From positions 124,001-188,000 of the forward strand of contig VLTN01000025.1 in assembly GCA_008330645.1 (NCBI GenBank): DNA of 64,000 bases, given 5' to 3'. The notes beneath the pieces are model-generated. The model was not told the DNA's origin. It worked only from the letters and a program-made list of their open reading frames with translations, and made no database searches. The position numbers and the translations under genes are program-made. Shown here piece after piece: positions 1-9,882 of the stretch (position 1 is the stretch's first letter; every line of letters starts with the position of its first letter). Source of the stretch: Cafeteria roenbergensis. Lineage: Eukaryota; Sar; Bigyra; Bicosoecida; Cafeteriaceae.

Positions 1-9
1 GCCGCACAA

Positions 10-1329
10 TCACGCGGCAGAAGCCCACGCAGTCAGGCGCGGCGCTGCGAGGAAGAACCCCACGACGCCTGCCAGGTACGCGCAGACCACAACTGCCGCG
101 CGAGCTCGCGCCGCGCACACGGCCGCCGCTGAGCCTGGCAGGCGCGAGGCGTTCACGGAGCGAATCACCCGAGCAATGTCCGGAGGGCCAAGCCAGTTGC
201 AAGCCATGTGCGCAACAACGGCGCCGGCCGGCGTGGGCCCGGCCAGCCACAGGTGCATGGCCAGCAAGCCAAACACAAAGGTGTACGCGGAGCGAAATAG
301 CACCGACGCGGCCACGCTCGCCAGCGGCGCTCCGTCCCTGAACTGGCGCCAGCCGTGGTGCATGTGAGCGCCCGCGAACGCGATGGGGTCGAGCCAAAAC
401 GCAGCTGTGGGGCTCGCGCCCGCCGCCAGCAGCACCGCGCCCACGGCACATCGGAACAGCGCTTCCTCCAGCAGCGGAGCCGCGACCAGGTCCCGCACGA
501 TGATCAGCTGACGGGCCCTGTCGTGCGGGGGCGGGCACTGCACCGCGTCGTCCATCTCCGAGAGCGAGGCAAGCACGCAGCGGCCGAGCAGTCGCCAGTC
601 TGTAGCGGCTTCACGGGGCTTGCTGGAGTCCGGCGCGGCATTCACGTCGGCCCCTTCCGCACGGCCGTCTGGAGGCCCGTGGAATCGAAGCCCCGCCCCG
701 GCGGCGCTCGCAGATCGCGCACGGTAGAGCTCCACCCCTTCCCACACGCCGTCCACCAGCGGGCCGAGGAAGAGCACGGCGACGACGCCGAGCCCGCACG
801 CCGCTCCGCGGACGTCCCACTGCGGCCACAAGCGCATGAGGTTTGCGGCGAGCGCGAAGCGTTCCGTCCAGCCGCCGCCTTCCCACCGCGCGCCCGTCGG
901 CATTCGAGGGGCAGACAAGGCCGCGAGCTCGGCGGCCGAGAAGGCAAACGCCAGCCACAGCCAGGCCAGGACGACCACCGCCAGCGTGAACCCTGCCAGC
1001 GCCCGAGCGCGAAACCAGACCTGCGGCAAGCGGCGGAGGACGGGCCTCTTGGCGCACCCATGAAGGCGAACGAGGGCCCTTGCGCAGCGACTCGAGCTCG
1101 CGGTCCCCAGCACCACCCCTCCCAAACCACACCCAAGACAGCAGAACGCGCGAGCTGGGCAGGCCCTGCGGACACCCAGCCCGAGGGCGGCCCCGCCCCA
1201 GCCACTCACCACGCGAGGGTCATCCCGGCCACGGCTGAGAACAGCCGCGGGCAGGGCGTTGAGCAGCATCGAGAGGAGCGCCGATGTGGCCAGGCTGGCA
1301 GCAAGCGCCCCGGCGATGCCCATGTCCAT
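10..1329 (-). CDS. RCE1: Rce1-like CAAX prenyl protease 2 (two exons)
   Basis: Membrane endopeptidase that would remove the last three residues of prenylated CAAX proteins at the ER. The C-terminal half carries the CPBP/Rce1 signatures: a Glu-Glu motif (LLEEALFR, about residues 225-226), a histidine motif FAGAHMHH 34 residues later (about residue 259), and HMACNW near the end. The Glu-to-His spacing matches the Rce1 family. Several hydrophobic segments fit a multi-pass protein. Model: exon 1 1329-1210, intron 1209-1021 (GTGAGT...GCCGCAG), exon 2 1020-10, phase 0, giving 376 aa. The start is ATG 1329, which opens a hydrophobic segment; the open frame continues upstream without conserved sequence. 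Divergent from the next gene. Family confident, exon junction likely. Confidence 0.82.
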   Translation of the reverse strand: MDMGIAGALAASLATSALLSMLLNALPAAVLSRGRDDPRVVSGWGGAALGLGVRRACPARAFCCLGCGLGGVVLGTASSSRCARALVRLHGCAKRPVLRRLPQVWFRARALAGFTLAVVVLAWLWLAFAFSAAELAALSAPRMPTGARWEGGGWTERFALAANLMRLWPQWDVRGAACGLGVVAVLFLGPLVDGVWEGVELYRARSASAAGAGLRFHGPPDGRAEGADVNAAPDSSKPREAATDWRLLGRCVLASLSEMDDAVQCPPPHDRARQLIIVRDLVAAPLLEEALFRCAVGAVLLAAGASPTAAFWLDPIAFAGAHMHHGWRQFRDGAPLASVAASVLFRSAYTFVFGLLAMHLWLAGPTPAGAVVAHMACNWLGPPDIARVIRSVNASRLPGSAAAVCAARARAAVVVCAYLAGVVGFFLAAPRLTAWASAA

Positions 1330-1624
1330 GGCCCCAGCGACGCGCCGGGCCGGAGGTGCGCCACCGCCTGAGATGCGCGCCCGCTCGCGCCTCGGGAACG
1401 GCTGGCCTCGTGGCGGGGTGGCGGGCGGGCGCAAACCGGACCGCGTGCGCCTTTGACCGCGAGCTCTGTCTTGCGTCGCCGAGGCGTTGCTAGGCTGGCC
1501 GGAGTGCGGCATGTGCCCCGCCCGGGGCACACCGAGTCTGGGCGCGCCCAGCCCCGCCGTCTGGGCCACCAGCCTTGCGCCTGGCTGCGCGCCTGGCTGA
1601 GCGTGCCTGCCCGCGGGCTGCGCC

Positions 1625-4600
1625 ATGCGACCCAGCAACGGGAGCGCCCAACCGTCCGACTCGCGTGCCGTTCTGGCGTCTCTCCGCCTCGGCACGCCCA
1701 CCGACGGCTCCACCAGGGCTTCCCGCCAGGCTCTCCCATCGTCGGGTGCTGGGGAGCATGCGGACGGCATCCGGCTGTCCCACAGCATCGGCAGCGCGGG
1801 CCGCATTTCGCTCGCAGCGGGGGGGCGCAACGCGGACCGCGTCTCAGTGCCGCGCCTGGCGCTCCGGGCCAAGCCGCGCCTTGCCGCGCAAGGCGCCTTG
1901 CCGGGGTGGAGCGCGTCGTCGCCCGTGCTGCAACAGCACCCCAGCTCCGCGCGTGCCGCTGACGCCAAGCCAGCCTTCGCCAGGCCGTCGGGCCCGGCAA
2001 CGTCGCGCGCCCGCCTGGGAGCCAGGCCTCCCCACCACCACGGCACGGGCGAGGCTGCACAAGAGCGAGCGTCTGCAGCTGCAGGCGACGGCGTGCATGG
2101 TGCTGCCGCGCCCGCGGCCGCCGCGCGCCGGCCTCGCCGCCCTTCCGGGCAGCTCGCACTTGTGTCACCCCGCGCGGAGCAGGGGCGCGTCGCCGGGCTG
2201 GGCCGCGACCTGCACACGTCAGAGGACCTTCTTGCGCTGTTCCGGGGCTGGCACCGCGACCGCCACCGCTACCGCAGCGCGATGGTGCTGGCAGAGCTGC
2301 GGCTAGGCGAGGCCCTCCACGCCCAGCGGCGCGTCAGCCCCACGGAGGCGCCGTCCACCGTGATCAGGCTGCGGGCAGTAGCGGCCATGGCGGCCTTGTG
2401 GGAGTGCGCCGTGGCCCCCGAGTCCCCGAAAGCCGTTCGGGCCGCTGTTGCTGTGGTCGGCGGCCTGCTGTTTCGCGATTTTGCGCTGGCCATCGGCGGG
2501 ACCCGGCTGGGGGCCGGGGCGAAGGGGTCGTTCGCCGTGACTGGGCTGCCGCTGGACCTTGGCGGCGGCCGGTCGCCGACGTCGCCCCGCGGCCCGGCGC
2601 AGGGCGAGGCCTTCTCGGCCTTGCCGAGCGGGCTGGATGAGGACGAGGACGAGGACGACGAGGACGAGGACGACGAGGACGAGGAGGAGGGGCTTGAGGC
2701 CAAGATTGGCGGCACCGGCGAGGTAGCAGCGGCCGCCACGACGGCGCAAGGCGGCAGAGCCGAGGGCAAAGCGGACGGCGACGGCGGCCCCGGGGAGGAG
2801 GACGCGATTCTTGCCGCGCTGATGAGCAACAGACGCGGCGGTGACAGGGGCGAGATGCTGCGAGGGCACTACCGGCGCGGCAAGTCGCGGAAGCAGGCTC
2901 TGCCAGACATTGTGCTGCTGGACGGCGCAGCGACGGGCGGCGGCAGGGCGGGGCTCCGCCGAGGTTCGGCGGGAGCGACGCTGGGCGGGCAGACCGCCGG
3001 GTGGGAGGGGGCCGCCGCCGCCGCCGCCGCTGGTGCTGGTGCTGGTGCTGGTGCTGGGCACGGTGGTGGCGCCGGTGGCTGCACCGTGGGCTGTGCCTGC
3101 AGAGCCGCCACACCGCCCGAGCCGGCGCTTGCGGACAGCGCGGCAGCTGCGGCGGCGCAGTCAGCGGTGCGGCTGCGGCGCGCAGGGGCCCCGAGCGGCG
3201 CGGGCAGGGGGCCCCGGCTGAACTCCGCATCCAGAGTGATGCTGCTCGCCGCTCCGTCCGTTCAGCGTGTCAGGTCGTCGGCCGCTGTGGCTTCCCGCCA
3301 GCGCTCCAAGCCGCTCCTGGCGGCCGCTGCGCTTGGCCCCGGGGAGGCGGCCAGCGCCGCGATGGCATGCCTCTTGCCGGAGCAGGCGGCGCTGGCGCGG
3401 GCGGGCTCTGCCGGGGGCCACGTTCCCGCCAGCGGGCACAGCGCGGTGGCGCTGGCCGAGGTGCCGAGCGACGCCTCTCTGCTGGGGAGCAGCGCCCGAC
3501 CCGGGAACTCTGTGGCTCTGCAGCTGGGGCGGGGCGGGGCGGGCACCGGCGCCATGGGGTCCGAGCGCCAGCACCGGGTGATGCGGCGGCTGGGCGGGCC
3601 AGAGGACTCGCTTCCACGCTGGGACAGGCTCTTCGAGGAGGGGGAGCTGGCGGTGGTGCCGCCCCGGCGCGTGAACGTGTGCTGGCCGCAGCTGTGCTGG
3701 CGTATCACGTCGCGCGCTGTGCTGGGGCGCAAGCGGGAGCGGGCAGCCGCGCTGGCTGCGGCCAAGCACGAGGCGGAGGCTGAGAGGCAGCGGCAGGAGG
3801 AGGCCACCAGGCCGCTCAACGCGGCGGAGAGCGAGGGGCAGTCGCTGTCTCTGCTGAGGCGGGCGGAGGACGGCGTGGCGCGCGTGGGCATGCTGGTGGC
3901 GCAGTACCAGCGGCTCCCGCCCACCGAGCAGACCGCCTTTGGGGAGGCGGCGGCGGGCACTGGCTGGTCCAGTCTCCCCCTGATCCGGCGCGAGCTAGCC
4001 GCCTTTCTGGAGCGGTCGGAGCAGCGGGCCTCCCGCCTGACCCACGTGCAGGAGGCTGCGAGGGGCGTGGCGAACCGATTGGAGACTGCGCGGTCCGACG
4101 CGGGGAGCGTTGCGACGGGAGCTGAGGGCAGGGCCGCGGGCGGCGGCGCGACGCGCTCGCCCTCTGCGGCGGGCAGCACCGGCCACAGCAGCTCCTCGCG
4201 GCCGTCGCGAAACCTCGTGATGAGCGGGGCGGCGTCGGTGCTGCAGTCGCGAGAGAGGGGCTCTGTGGCCGGCAGCCACGCCACCAGCCGCGGGGCCATG
4301 TCCACGCTGGCCTCTCAGACGGCGCGGCTGGCGCTGCGGGAGCGCGACCCCCAGCTGGCGGACAAGGCCTTCCGGCGGCTGAGGCTGCTCGAGTCGGAGC
4401 ACGACACCGCCAACAGGACTGCCAAGTACGAGACCGCCAGGGCTGATCGTCTGCAGCGCCAGCTGGAGGTCGTTCGCGCGCAGCTTGCGCAGGCGCGGCG
4501 GGAGCTGCTCCGCCCGCTGGCCATGGACAAGGGGTGCCAGACCACGCAGACGGACCAGGCCGCGGCCGCGCCGGGGTCCGGCGCAGGCGCCTCGCCGCCG

Positions 4601-7600
4601 GCGGCCGGGGGCGGCGCCGCTGCCATCGGGTCGCTGCTCCCCGGCGCCCCGCCCGCTGCCTCTCAGTGGGGTCAGGAGGCGTTCGCGGCGGGGGCCCGGT
4701 GGTTCTGGGTGCCGCTGCCGAGGGCCCTGCGGGGCGGTGCCGGGGCCCCCAAGATGGCTCCCATGCTCCTGCCGCCCGGCGTCGAGCCGCCCGAGGCGAT
4801 GGGGATGGTGGCCGCGTCCGTGGGAGCAGTGCCGCCAGACGCGGGCGCATCGCCGGCGCCGGCTGGCGGGAGCTCGGGGGCCGCTGCCGGCGGGCTCTTC
4901 CAGGGCCGGCCTGGCAACGAGGGACCCCCTGCGCCCCCCAAGCCGGACGCCGGGATCGTGTGGCAGGGCCCCCCCGCGACGGGCAAGGCAGGCCTGGGCG
5001 TCGGCTCGTCGGGGCGGATGCTGCCCCGAATGGGCGCCGCCGGGCCAGTCTTCGCCAACACAAGGTTGCGCGTGGCCAAGGCGATGCTGCTGGGCCAGCT
5101 GCAGCGCGAGGCGGCTGACGCCGGCGTCGACCCGACCACGATCACGCTCGAGGCGGCGCCGATCAAGGCCGCAATGCAGCGGCTGGCGGAGGAGCAGGTC
5201 GCCGGGAGCTTCCGGGAGAGCGTGCGAGGCGCCGCGGGGCAGGCCGCGGCCGGGGCGGGCGACGAGCAGAAGCGGGCGGCGGGCAAGTCGAGCGCGCTCG
5301 GAGCGATGGCGTCGCGGCTGGTGGAGGTGTCCGAGGGAGCCAACGAGGACGACGAGGAGGACGAGGATGAGGACGACGACCACGAGGCCACGGAGGAGGA
5401 GGAGGAGCAGGAGGTCGAGGCTGTGCCGGCGGTGCAGGCGTCGATGCCGCTGATGCCCTGGTCGGTGGACTCGCTGCCCAGGCCCCCCTCCATCGCGCCG
5501 GTCGCGCAGGTCGGCGACGAGTCCGCGTCAGACGGGTACGACATTCCCCCAGACGTCGCCCGCGGCAGGGCCGTGGACGTCACTGAGCGCTCCGACCACG
5601 AGCTGCGGCAGGGGGCTTCCGCCGGTGCGGCCGGCGGCCCCGCCCGCGCCGCGCCGCCGCCCGCATGGACCGCTGCCGGCCCGCGGTCCGCCGCGGGGCC
5701 GGAGATGTCCCTGGCGCTGCGAACGTCCGGAACTGCCAGCAGCAAGTCGGTCTTCACGCCACACCCCAAGGACCGCCCGCACGCCCCCGAGCCCCGATCG
5801 GGGTCGCCTGGACACCGCCGCGGCTGCTCCGACAGCATGGACGCGAGCGGCATGCTGGGGGCGCCGTCGGACCCGAGCAAGTCCTTCCACACCGGCGTCA
5901 CGGCCCCTGCCGCCCCGGTGGCCGCTGCCGGGGGTGCCGCGACAGGGCAACTCTCTCAGGTCCAGCGCACAGCTCCCCCGCCGGGCTCCGTCGCTGCGCC
6001 TGCCAACTCGGCGGGCCGCGCCATCTCCTCCCACGCGGCAAAGGCGGGGTCGTCGCTCGGCCCGACCTCTACGTCGGGCCAAAGTTCCGCCGGTGCCCAG
6101 AGCGGCCCGGGAGGGGGCGCCGTCTTGGCTGCCACGGGCGTGCTGGCGGGCAAGGGCGCGGGCACGACCGCGGACGTGGCCACAGCGATTGCCCGCTCGC
6201 CGATGCCGGGTGACCCGGGGGTGATGGACATAACGGGCGGCGACGACCGGGACTCCATCGCGAGCAGGAGCACCCGCCCGGACGCAGCTGCCGGGCTCCC
6301 CGCCGGCGGCGGCGGGGGCGGCCTGGAGCACAGCGCCGTCGAGGGAGGCGGCGACGGGGCGGCGGGTGCCGGGCCCAACGGAAGCGAGGACGATGAGGGG
6401 AGCCTCGAGCCCAACGAGGACGTCGTCGGGGCTACGGACCATCTCCCGGGGAGTGGCGCTGGGCACGCCTCGGCACTGCCGCTGTTCCAGCCGCCGGACG
6501 CGAAGCCAGTGGTTGCGAGCGCGCTTGGGCCGGACGCAACAATGGTTGCGGCTTCGAGGGCGCCAGTCACGTCCCAGTCGCCGACGCTGAGCAACAGCGA
6601 GAGGGACACGGGCGCCGCGGCCGCCGCGGCAGCCGCTGCAGCCGTCGGGCTCCCGCCTGGAATGGCAGCTGCCGCCGCGGCCGGCCCGCCGCCCCGCGTC
6701 AAGCCCCACGCCCCCGAGGCCCCGCCCGCCGCACAGCCCCTCGGCTCCCACCGATTCGCCCCTCGGCCGTACCGGCCTCTTGCTCCCAGGGGCTCGTCCC
6801 CGCTGCCAGCGCCGCCCGAGAAGCAGTCGCCGACGGTGATGGGCCGCGGCGCGGGGGCTCTCGCCAGCGGCGCCCAGGTGTCCCCGCTGCTCGGGGCCGG
6901 CAAGCCCGAGGCGTTTGGCGGCGAAAGGATTGGCCGGAGCGTGTCCCCCCTCCCGGGCCCCTCCAAGCAGCAAGGCCTCAGCCTGCTGTCCGCCCTGGCG
7001 GGGGCAGCGGGCATGGACAAGGACGACGCCCTGCCCCCCGGGGGCGGGAGCGGCAGGGCCCGGCGCGGCGGCTTGTCCACGGAGGAGGCGCTGGCCGCAG
7101 CGTCCAGGCGCGTGCTGACTGCTGTGGACGGCTCCACGGCCCGCATCGACCGCATGCGGGCTCTGCCGCCGCGCCCAGGCACGCCGAGCAGAGGGCTGCT
7201 GGTGGGCACCACGACCATGCAGCGGCCTCTGGGGGGCATCTGGAGCGACCAGCCCAGCATCAGGTCGCTGTTCACGCTTGCGCCTGAGGAGCCCGCCTCC
7301 GTGGCGGAGGGTGACGAGGACGCCGACGAGGACGGGGAGGGCAGCGATGGCGCCGCAGCGGCTGCTGACGGTGGTGCCGGCGCCCGGGCCGGCGCGGCGG
7401 CCGCGAAACCGCGCGCTGACGGGGCCGGCGAGCCTGCGGAGGAGGGCGAGGGACCGGACACCATGTTTGGCGTCGCCGCCGCTGCTGATATTGCAGAGAC
7501 CGCGACGGCGGCCCGTCCGGGGGCGAAGGGCGCGCCGGCAGCCCAGGCAGGCGACGCCCCGCCCGGGGCGTCGCCTGCGGGGCCAGACGCCAAGCCGGGG

Positions 7601-9703
7601 GCGACGGCCGGCGAGCAGGGCGCGCTGGCGGCAGGCGGGGCTGCCGCAGCCTCGCCTCCACCGGGGGAGAGCGGCCGGGCGGGGCGCGCGTCGCCGGAGC
7701 GAGGCTCGCCGAGCAAGGCTGCTGCTGCGCAGGGCGGGGAGGCTGCCGGCGCGGGCAGCCCGCCCGCCACCAAGGGCGACGCTTCTGGCGCGGCGGTGGC
7801 AGCTGACGCAGCGCAGGAGGGCGAGGCTGCCGCGCCCACCGGCCCGGCGAGGCTTCGCTCCCTGCTCAGGCGGGCCCGGGACCTGACGGGCGGCTCGCCG
7901 CGGCCCACCCGCAAGCGACGCAAGGCCGACCCGCTCGAGACCAAGCTGGCCTCTCCCGACACGCAGGCGGAGGTGAACATGACCATTGCCGGCGTGTTCA
8001 GCTCCAAGCTCCGCAGCGACCGGTCCGACGACAGAGAGGGCAAGCGCCGCGCCGAGTTCCGCGGCTTCGTTGCTACCTTCTTCAACCGCCAGTACGGGCT
8101 CAAGAAGCTGGCCGCGAAGCAGAGGGTCTTCCTCCGCAAGGCCGTGGTGGCTTTTTGCGACATCTCGCCCCGCTGCCGCATCTTCGCGTGCCTTGCAGCC
8201 TACCCGGGGAGCGACTTCACGCCCAGGCTTGCGGTGGAGCTGTTCGAGCCGTCCGCAGCCGCGGCCCGGCGGTCGGTGACGATGCGGGAGGCCTACGACA
8301 AGGCACGAGAGGCAGACAAGCTCCTCCGCAAGGGCAAGTCGGCAGAGGCCTCCAAGAAGAAGAAGAAGGGTGCCAAGAAGCGCGGGGAAGAGGGCAGCAG
8401 CGACGAGGAGGAGGACGACGACGAGGACGACGAGGACGGCGACGACGAGGACGGCGACGGCGACGAGGAGGCCGACGGCGATGCTGCAGGCAAGTCTGAC
8501 GACGCGGAGGTGGCGTCTGCGCTGCTGGCCGAGCTGTCGGACCCCGAAGCGCGGAACGCCCTCGGGCAGCGCAAGCTCACTTGGCTTGACGACGCGCTGC
8601 GGCAGATGCGGAACAGCGGCGTGGAGCGCGCTGTGCTGGCCGGCGAGACGGCAGATCTCGAGGACGACGGCACGGGCGCCTCGGCAGAGCAGTACATTTC
8701 TCACCCGCTGACGTCGGGACTGTGGTGTGACTTCTTCCTCTACGCTGTGCAGCGAGTTCTGGAGATCGTTCCCACTGCGGGAGGCTCCACCGCAGCCGCC
8801 AAGGACAACGTCAAGGAGCGACTCGGCGTGGGGCGGCTCGAGGGCCAGCACCGGGACATGATCACGGCGTCGCTCGGCCACGCAAGCGCGGTGCTCAATG
8901 ACCTCTTCCCCTCTGATGTCAAGAGCGGCGCCTTCCTGCGCCTCAGGCAGGCTCTGGGCATGGCTGACGGCGACGGGGCCGGCGACGACGCGGCGGCCGA
9001 CGCGGGTCCTCGCCAGCGGGTGGACGTGGACAGCCTTCTCGAGTTCGTGGCTCACCTGTGGCACCTGGAGCACATCAAGGACACGCGAAGGCTGCTGCAG
9101 CTGTTTCGCATGCTCGCGCCCCCCCCGGCAGCGGACGCTGCGGGTGCGGCGCCACCAGGCGCCGCAGCTCGTGCAGCGGCGGCCAGCCCCGCGGAGGGCG
9201 AGCATGCGGCCGAACCCTGTACCGATCTCAAGGGCTTCACCCGCATCATCTCGTCCTTCGACAGGGACTTTGCCGCCTCCGCACCGCGCGTAACGGAGCT
9301 CTTCGTGAGGGCTTGCACCTTCGATCCCGTCCTGGCCCCCGAGGGCCGCACTTCGCCCCCGGGCGAGGCCCCCGCCAAGAAGAGTCCGATCAAGCGGGCT
9401 GCTGACAAACGCAAGAAGGGCGCGAGCAGCCGGACCGGCACCGTGCACTTTTCCGCGGAAGCCATTGCCAGCATGCGAATGCGGCCCGCGGACTTCGTCA
9501 CCGCGGTGCTGATGCAGCGACAGGTCGTCCGCGTGGACTTCCTCAAGAGCGCCCACGCCATCATGCAGCGTGCCAGCGGTGTGGAGACCACCCGCTTGCT
9601 CGAGAAGCTTGCCGCGCAGCATCCGCTCATGCAATGGGCGGAGGGCAAGGTGAGGGCGCTAATGAAGGAGGCGGACGGCAGCGCGCTCGTCCCGTCCAGC
9701 TAA
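1625..9703 (+). CDS. Giant low-complexity protein with coiled coil and C-terminal helical module
   Basis: Single open frame of 2692 aa; function not recognised. Residues about 195-290 look globular and helical. About 900-980 is a predicted coiled coil ending in a KGCQTTQTD motif. Most of the rest is Ala/Gly/Pro-rich and disordered, broken by Asp/Glu runs (nt 2635-2690, 5347-5412, 8397-8470) and a Lys-rich stretch near nt 8354. The last ~570 residues are ordered again. Around residue 2150 a segment with FFNRQYGLKKLA resembles FYQRRFGLMALA in the giant protein at 50516-57970, so the two share a module. No catalytic motif seen. The reading frame is secure because no other frame is this long; start ATG 1625 is the first in frame. 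A cytoskeletal or ciliary scaffold is possible but is only a guess. Confidence 0.8.
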   Translation: MRPSNGSAQPSDSRAVLASLRLGTPTDGSTRASRQALPSSGAGEHADGIRLSHSIGSAGRISLAAGGRNADRVSVPRLALRAKPRLAAQGALPGWSASSPVLQQHPSSARAADAKPAFARPSGPATSRARLGARPPHHHGTGEAAQERASAAAGDGVHGAAAPAAAARRPRRPSGQLALVSPRAEQGRVAGLGRDLHTSEDLLALFRGWHRDRHRYRSAMVLAELRLGEALHAQRRVSPTEAPSTVIRLRAVAAMAALWECAVAPESPKAVRAAVAVVGGLLFRDFALAIGGTRLGAGAKGSFAVTGLPLDLGGGRSPTSPRGPAQGEAFSALPSGLDEDEDEDDEDEDDEDEEEGLEAKIGGTGEVAAAATTAQGGRAEGKADGDGGPGEEDAILAALMSNRRGGDRGEMLRGHYRRGKSRKQALPDIVLLDGAATGGGRAGLRRGSAGATLGGQTAGWEGAAAAAAAGAGAGAGAGHGGGAGGCTVGCACRAATPPEPALADSAAAAAAQSAVRLRRAGAPSGAGRGPRLNSASRVMLLAAPSVQRVRSSAAVASRQRSKPLLAAAALGPGEAASAAMACLLPEQAALARAGSAGGHVPASGHSAVALAEVPSDASLLGSSARPGNSVALQLGRGGAGTGAMGSERQHRVMRRLGGPEDSLPRWDRLFEEGELAVVPPRRVNVCWPQLCWRITSRAVLGRKRERAAALAAAKHEAEAERQRQEEATRPLNAAESEGQSLSLLRRAEDGVARVGMLVAQYQRLPPTEQTAFGEAAAGTGWSSLPLIRRELAAFLERSEQRASRLTHVQEAARGVANRLETARSDAGSVATGAEGRAAGGGATRSPSAAGSTGHSSSSRPSRNLVMSGAASVLQSRERGSVAGSHATSRGAMSTLASQTARLALRERDPQLADKAFRRLRLLESEHDTANRTAKYETARADRLQRQLEVVRAQLAQARRELLRPLAMDKGCQTTQTDQAAAAPGSGAGASPPAAGGGAAAIGSLLPGAPPAASQWGQEAFAAGARWFWVPLPRALRGGAGAPKMAPMLLPPGVEPPEAMGMVAASVGAVPPDAGASPAPAGGSSGAAAGGLFQGRPGNEGPPAPPKPDAGIVWQGPPATGKAGLGVGSSGRMLPRMGAAGPVFANTRLRVAKAMLLGQLQREAADAGVDPTTITLEAAPIKAAMQRLAEEQVAGSFRESVRGAAGQAAAGAGDEQKRAAGKSSALGAMASRLVEVSEGANEDDEEDEDEDDDHEATEEEEEQEVEAVPAVQASMPLMPWSVDSLPRPPSIAPVAQVGDESASDGYDIPPDVARGRAVDVTERSDHELRQGASAGAAGGPARAAPPPAWTAAGPRSAAGPEMSLALRTSGTASSKSVFTPHPKDRPHAPEPRSGSPGHRRGCSDSMDASGMLGAPSDPSKSFHTGVTAPAAPVAAAGGAATGQLSQVQRTAPPPGSVAAPANSAGRAISSHAAKAGSSLGPTSTSGQSSAGAQSGPGGGAVLAATGVLAGKGAGTTADVATAIARSPMPGDPGVMDITGGDDRDSIASRSTRPDAAAGLPAGGGGGGLEHSAVEGGGDGAAGAGPNGSEDDEGSLEPNEDVVGATDHLPGSGAGHASALPLFQPPDAKPVVASALGPDATMVAASRAPVTSQSPTLSNSERDTGAAAAAAAAAAVGLPPGMAAAAAAGPPPRVKPHAPEAPPAAQPLGSHRFAPRPYRPLAPRGSSPLPAPPEKQSPTVMGRGAGALASGAQVSPLLGAGKPEAFGGERIGRSVSPLPGPSKQQGLSLLSALAGAAGMDKDDALPPGGGSGRARRGGLSTEEALAAASRRVLTAVDGSTARIDRMRALPPRPGTPSRGLLVGTTTMQRPLGGIWSDQPSIRSLFTLAPEEPASVAEGDEDADEDGEGSDGAAAAADGGAGARAGAAAAKPRADGAGEPAEEGEGPDTMFGVAAAADIAETATAARPGAKGAPAAQAGDAPPGASPAGPDAKPGATAGEQGALAAGGAAAASPPPGESGRAGRASPERGSPSKAAAAQGGEAAGAGSPPATKGDASGAAVAADAAQEGEAAAPTGPARLRSLLRRARDLTGGSPRPTRKRRKADPLETKLASPDTQAEVNMTIAGVFSSKLRSDRSDDREGKRRAEFRGFVATFFNRQYGLKKLAAKQRVFLRKAVVAFCDISPRCRIFACLAAYPGSDFTPRLAVELFEPSAAAARRSVTMREAYDKAREADKLLRKGKSAEASKKKKKGAKKRGEEGSSDEEEDDDEDDEDGDDEDGDGDEEADGDAAGKSDDAEVASALLAELSDPEARNALGQRKLTWLDDALRQMRNSGVERAVLAGETADLEDDGTGASAEQYISHPLTSGLWCDFFLYAVQRVLEIVPTAGGSTAAAKDNVKERLGVGRLEGQHRDMITASLGHASAVLNDLFPSDVKSGAFLRLRQALGMADGDGAGDDAAADAGPRQRVDVDSLLEFVAHLWHLEHIKDTRRLLQLFRMLAPPPAADAAGAAPPGAAARAAAASPAEGEHAAEPCTDLKGFTRIISSFDRDFAASAPRVTELFVRACTFDPVLAPEGRTSPPGEAPAKKSPIKRAADKRKKGASSRTGTVHFSAEAIASMRMRPADFVTAVLMQRQVVRVDFLKSAHAIMQRASGVETTRLLEKLAAQHPLMQWAEGKVRALMKEADGSALVPSS

Positions 9704-9882
9704 GGCTTGACGCGTGTGCTTTAAGTGGGTCCCCCACGGGTTTCGTGCGTGTGCTTGAGCCAAGGAGCTGCGCCGTGTGGTTGCAGCAGTCGAGGATTGG
9801 TTCGCTCGCAAGCGCGCCGCCGCCCTGGGACACGTAATCGCATGGTTTGCACTCGGCGGCGCCTCTGAGCGAGAAGCGTGGA

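Noticed and set aside
355-1371. + strand frame of 338 codons opposite the CAAX protease
   Set aside because: Arg/Gly/Pro-rich shadow composition; the opposite strand carries Rce1 motifs.
1330-2217. Upstream extension of the CAAX protease frame to 2217
   Set aside because: No intron or homology supports it; it overlaps the start of the giant + strand gene and reads as compositional shadow. ATG 1329 starts a hydrophobic segment that fits the family.
5528-9634. 1368-codon frame on the - strand opposite the first giant gene
   Set aside because: Long shadow frame caused by high GC and biased codons; no domain-like sequence, whereas the + strand has acidic runs, coiled coil and the shared module.
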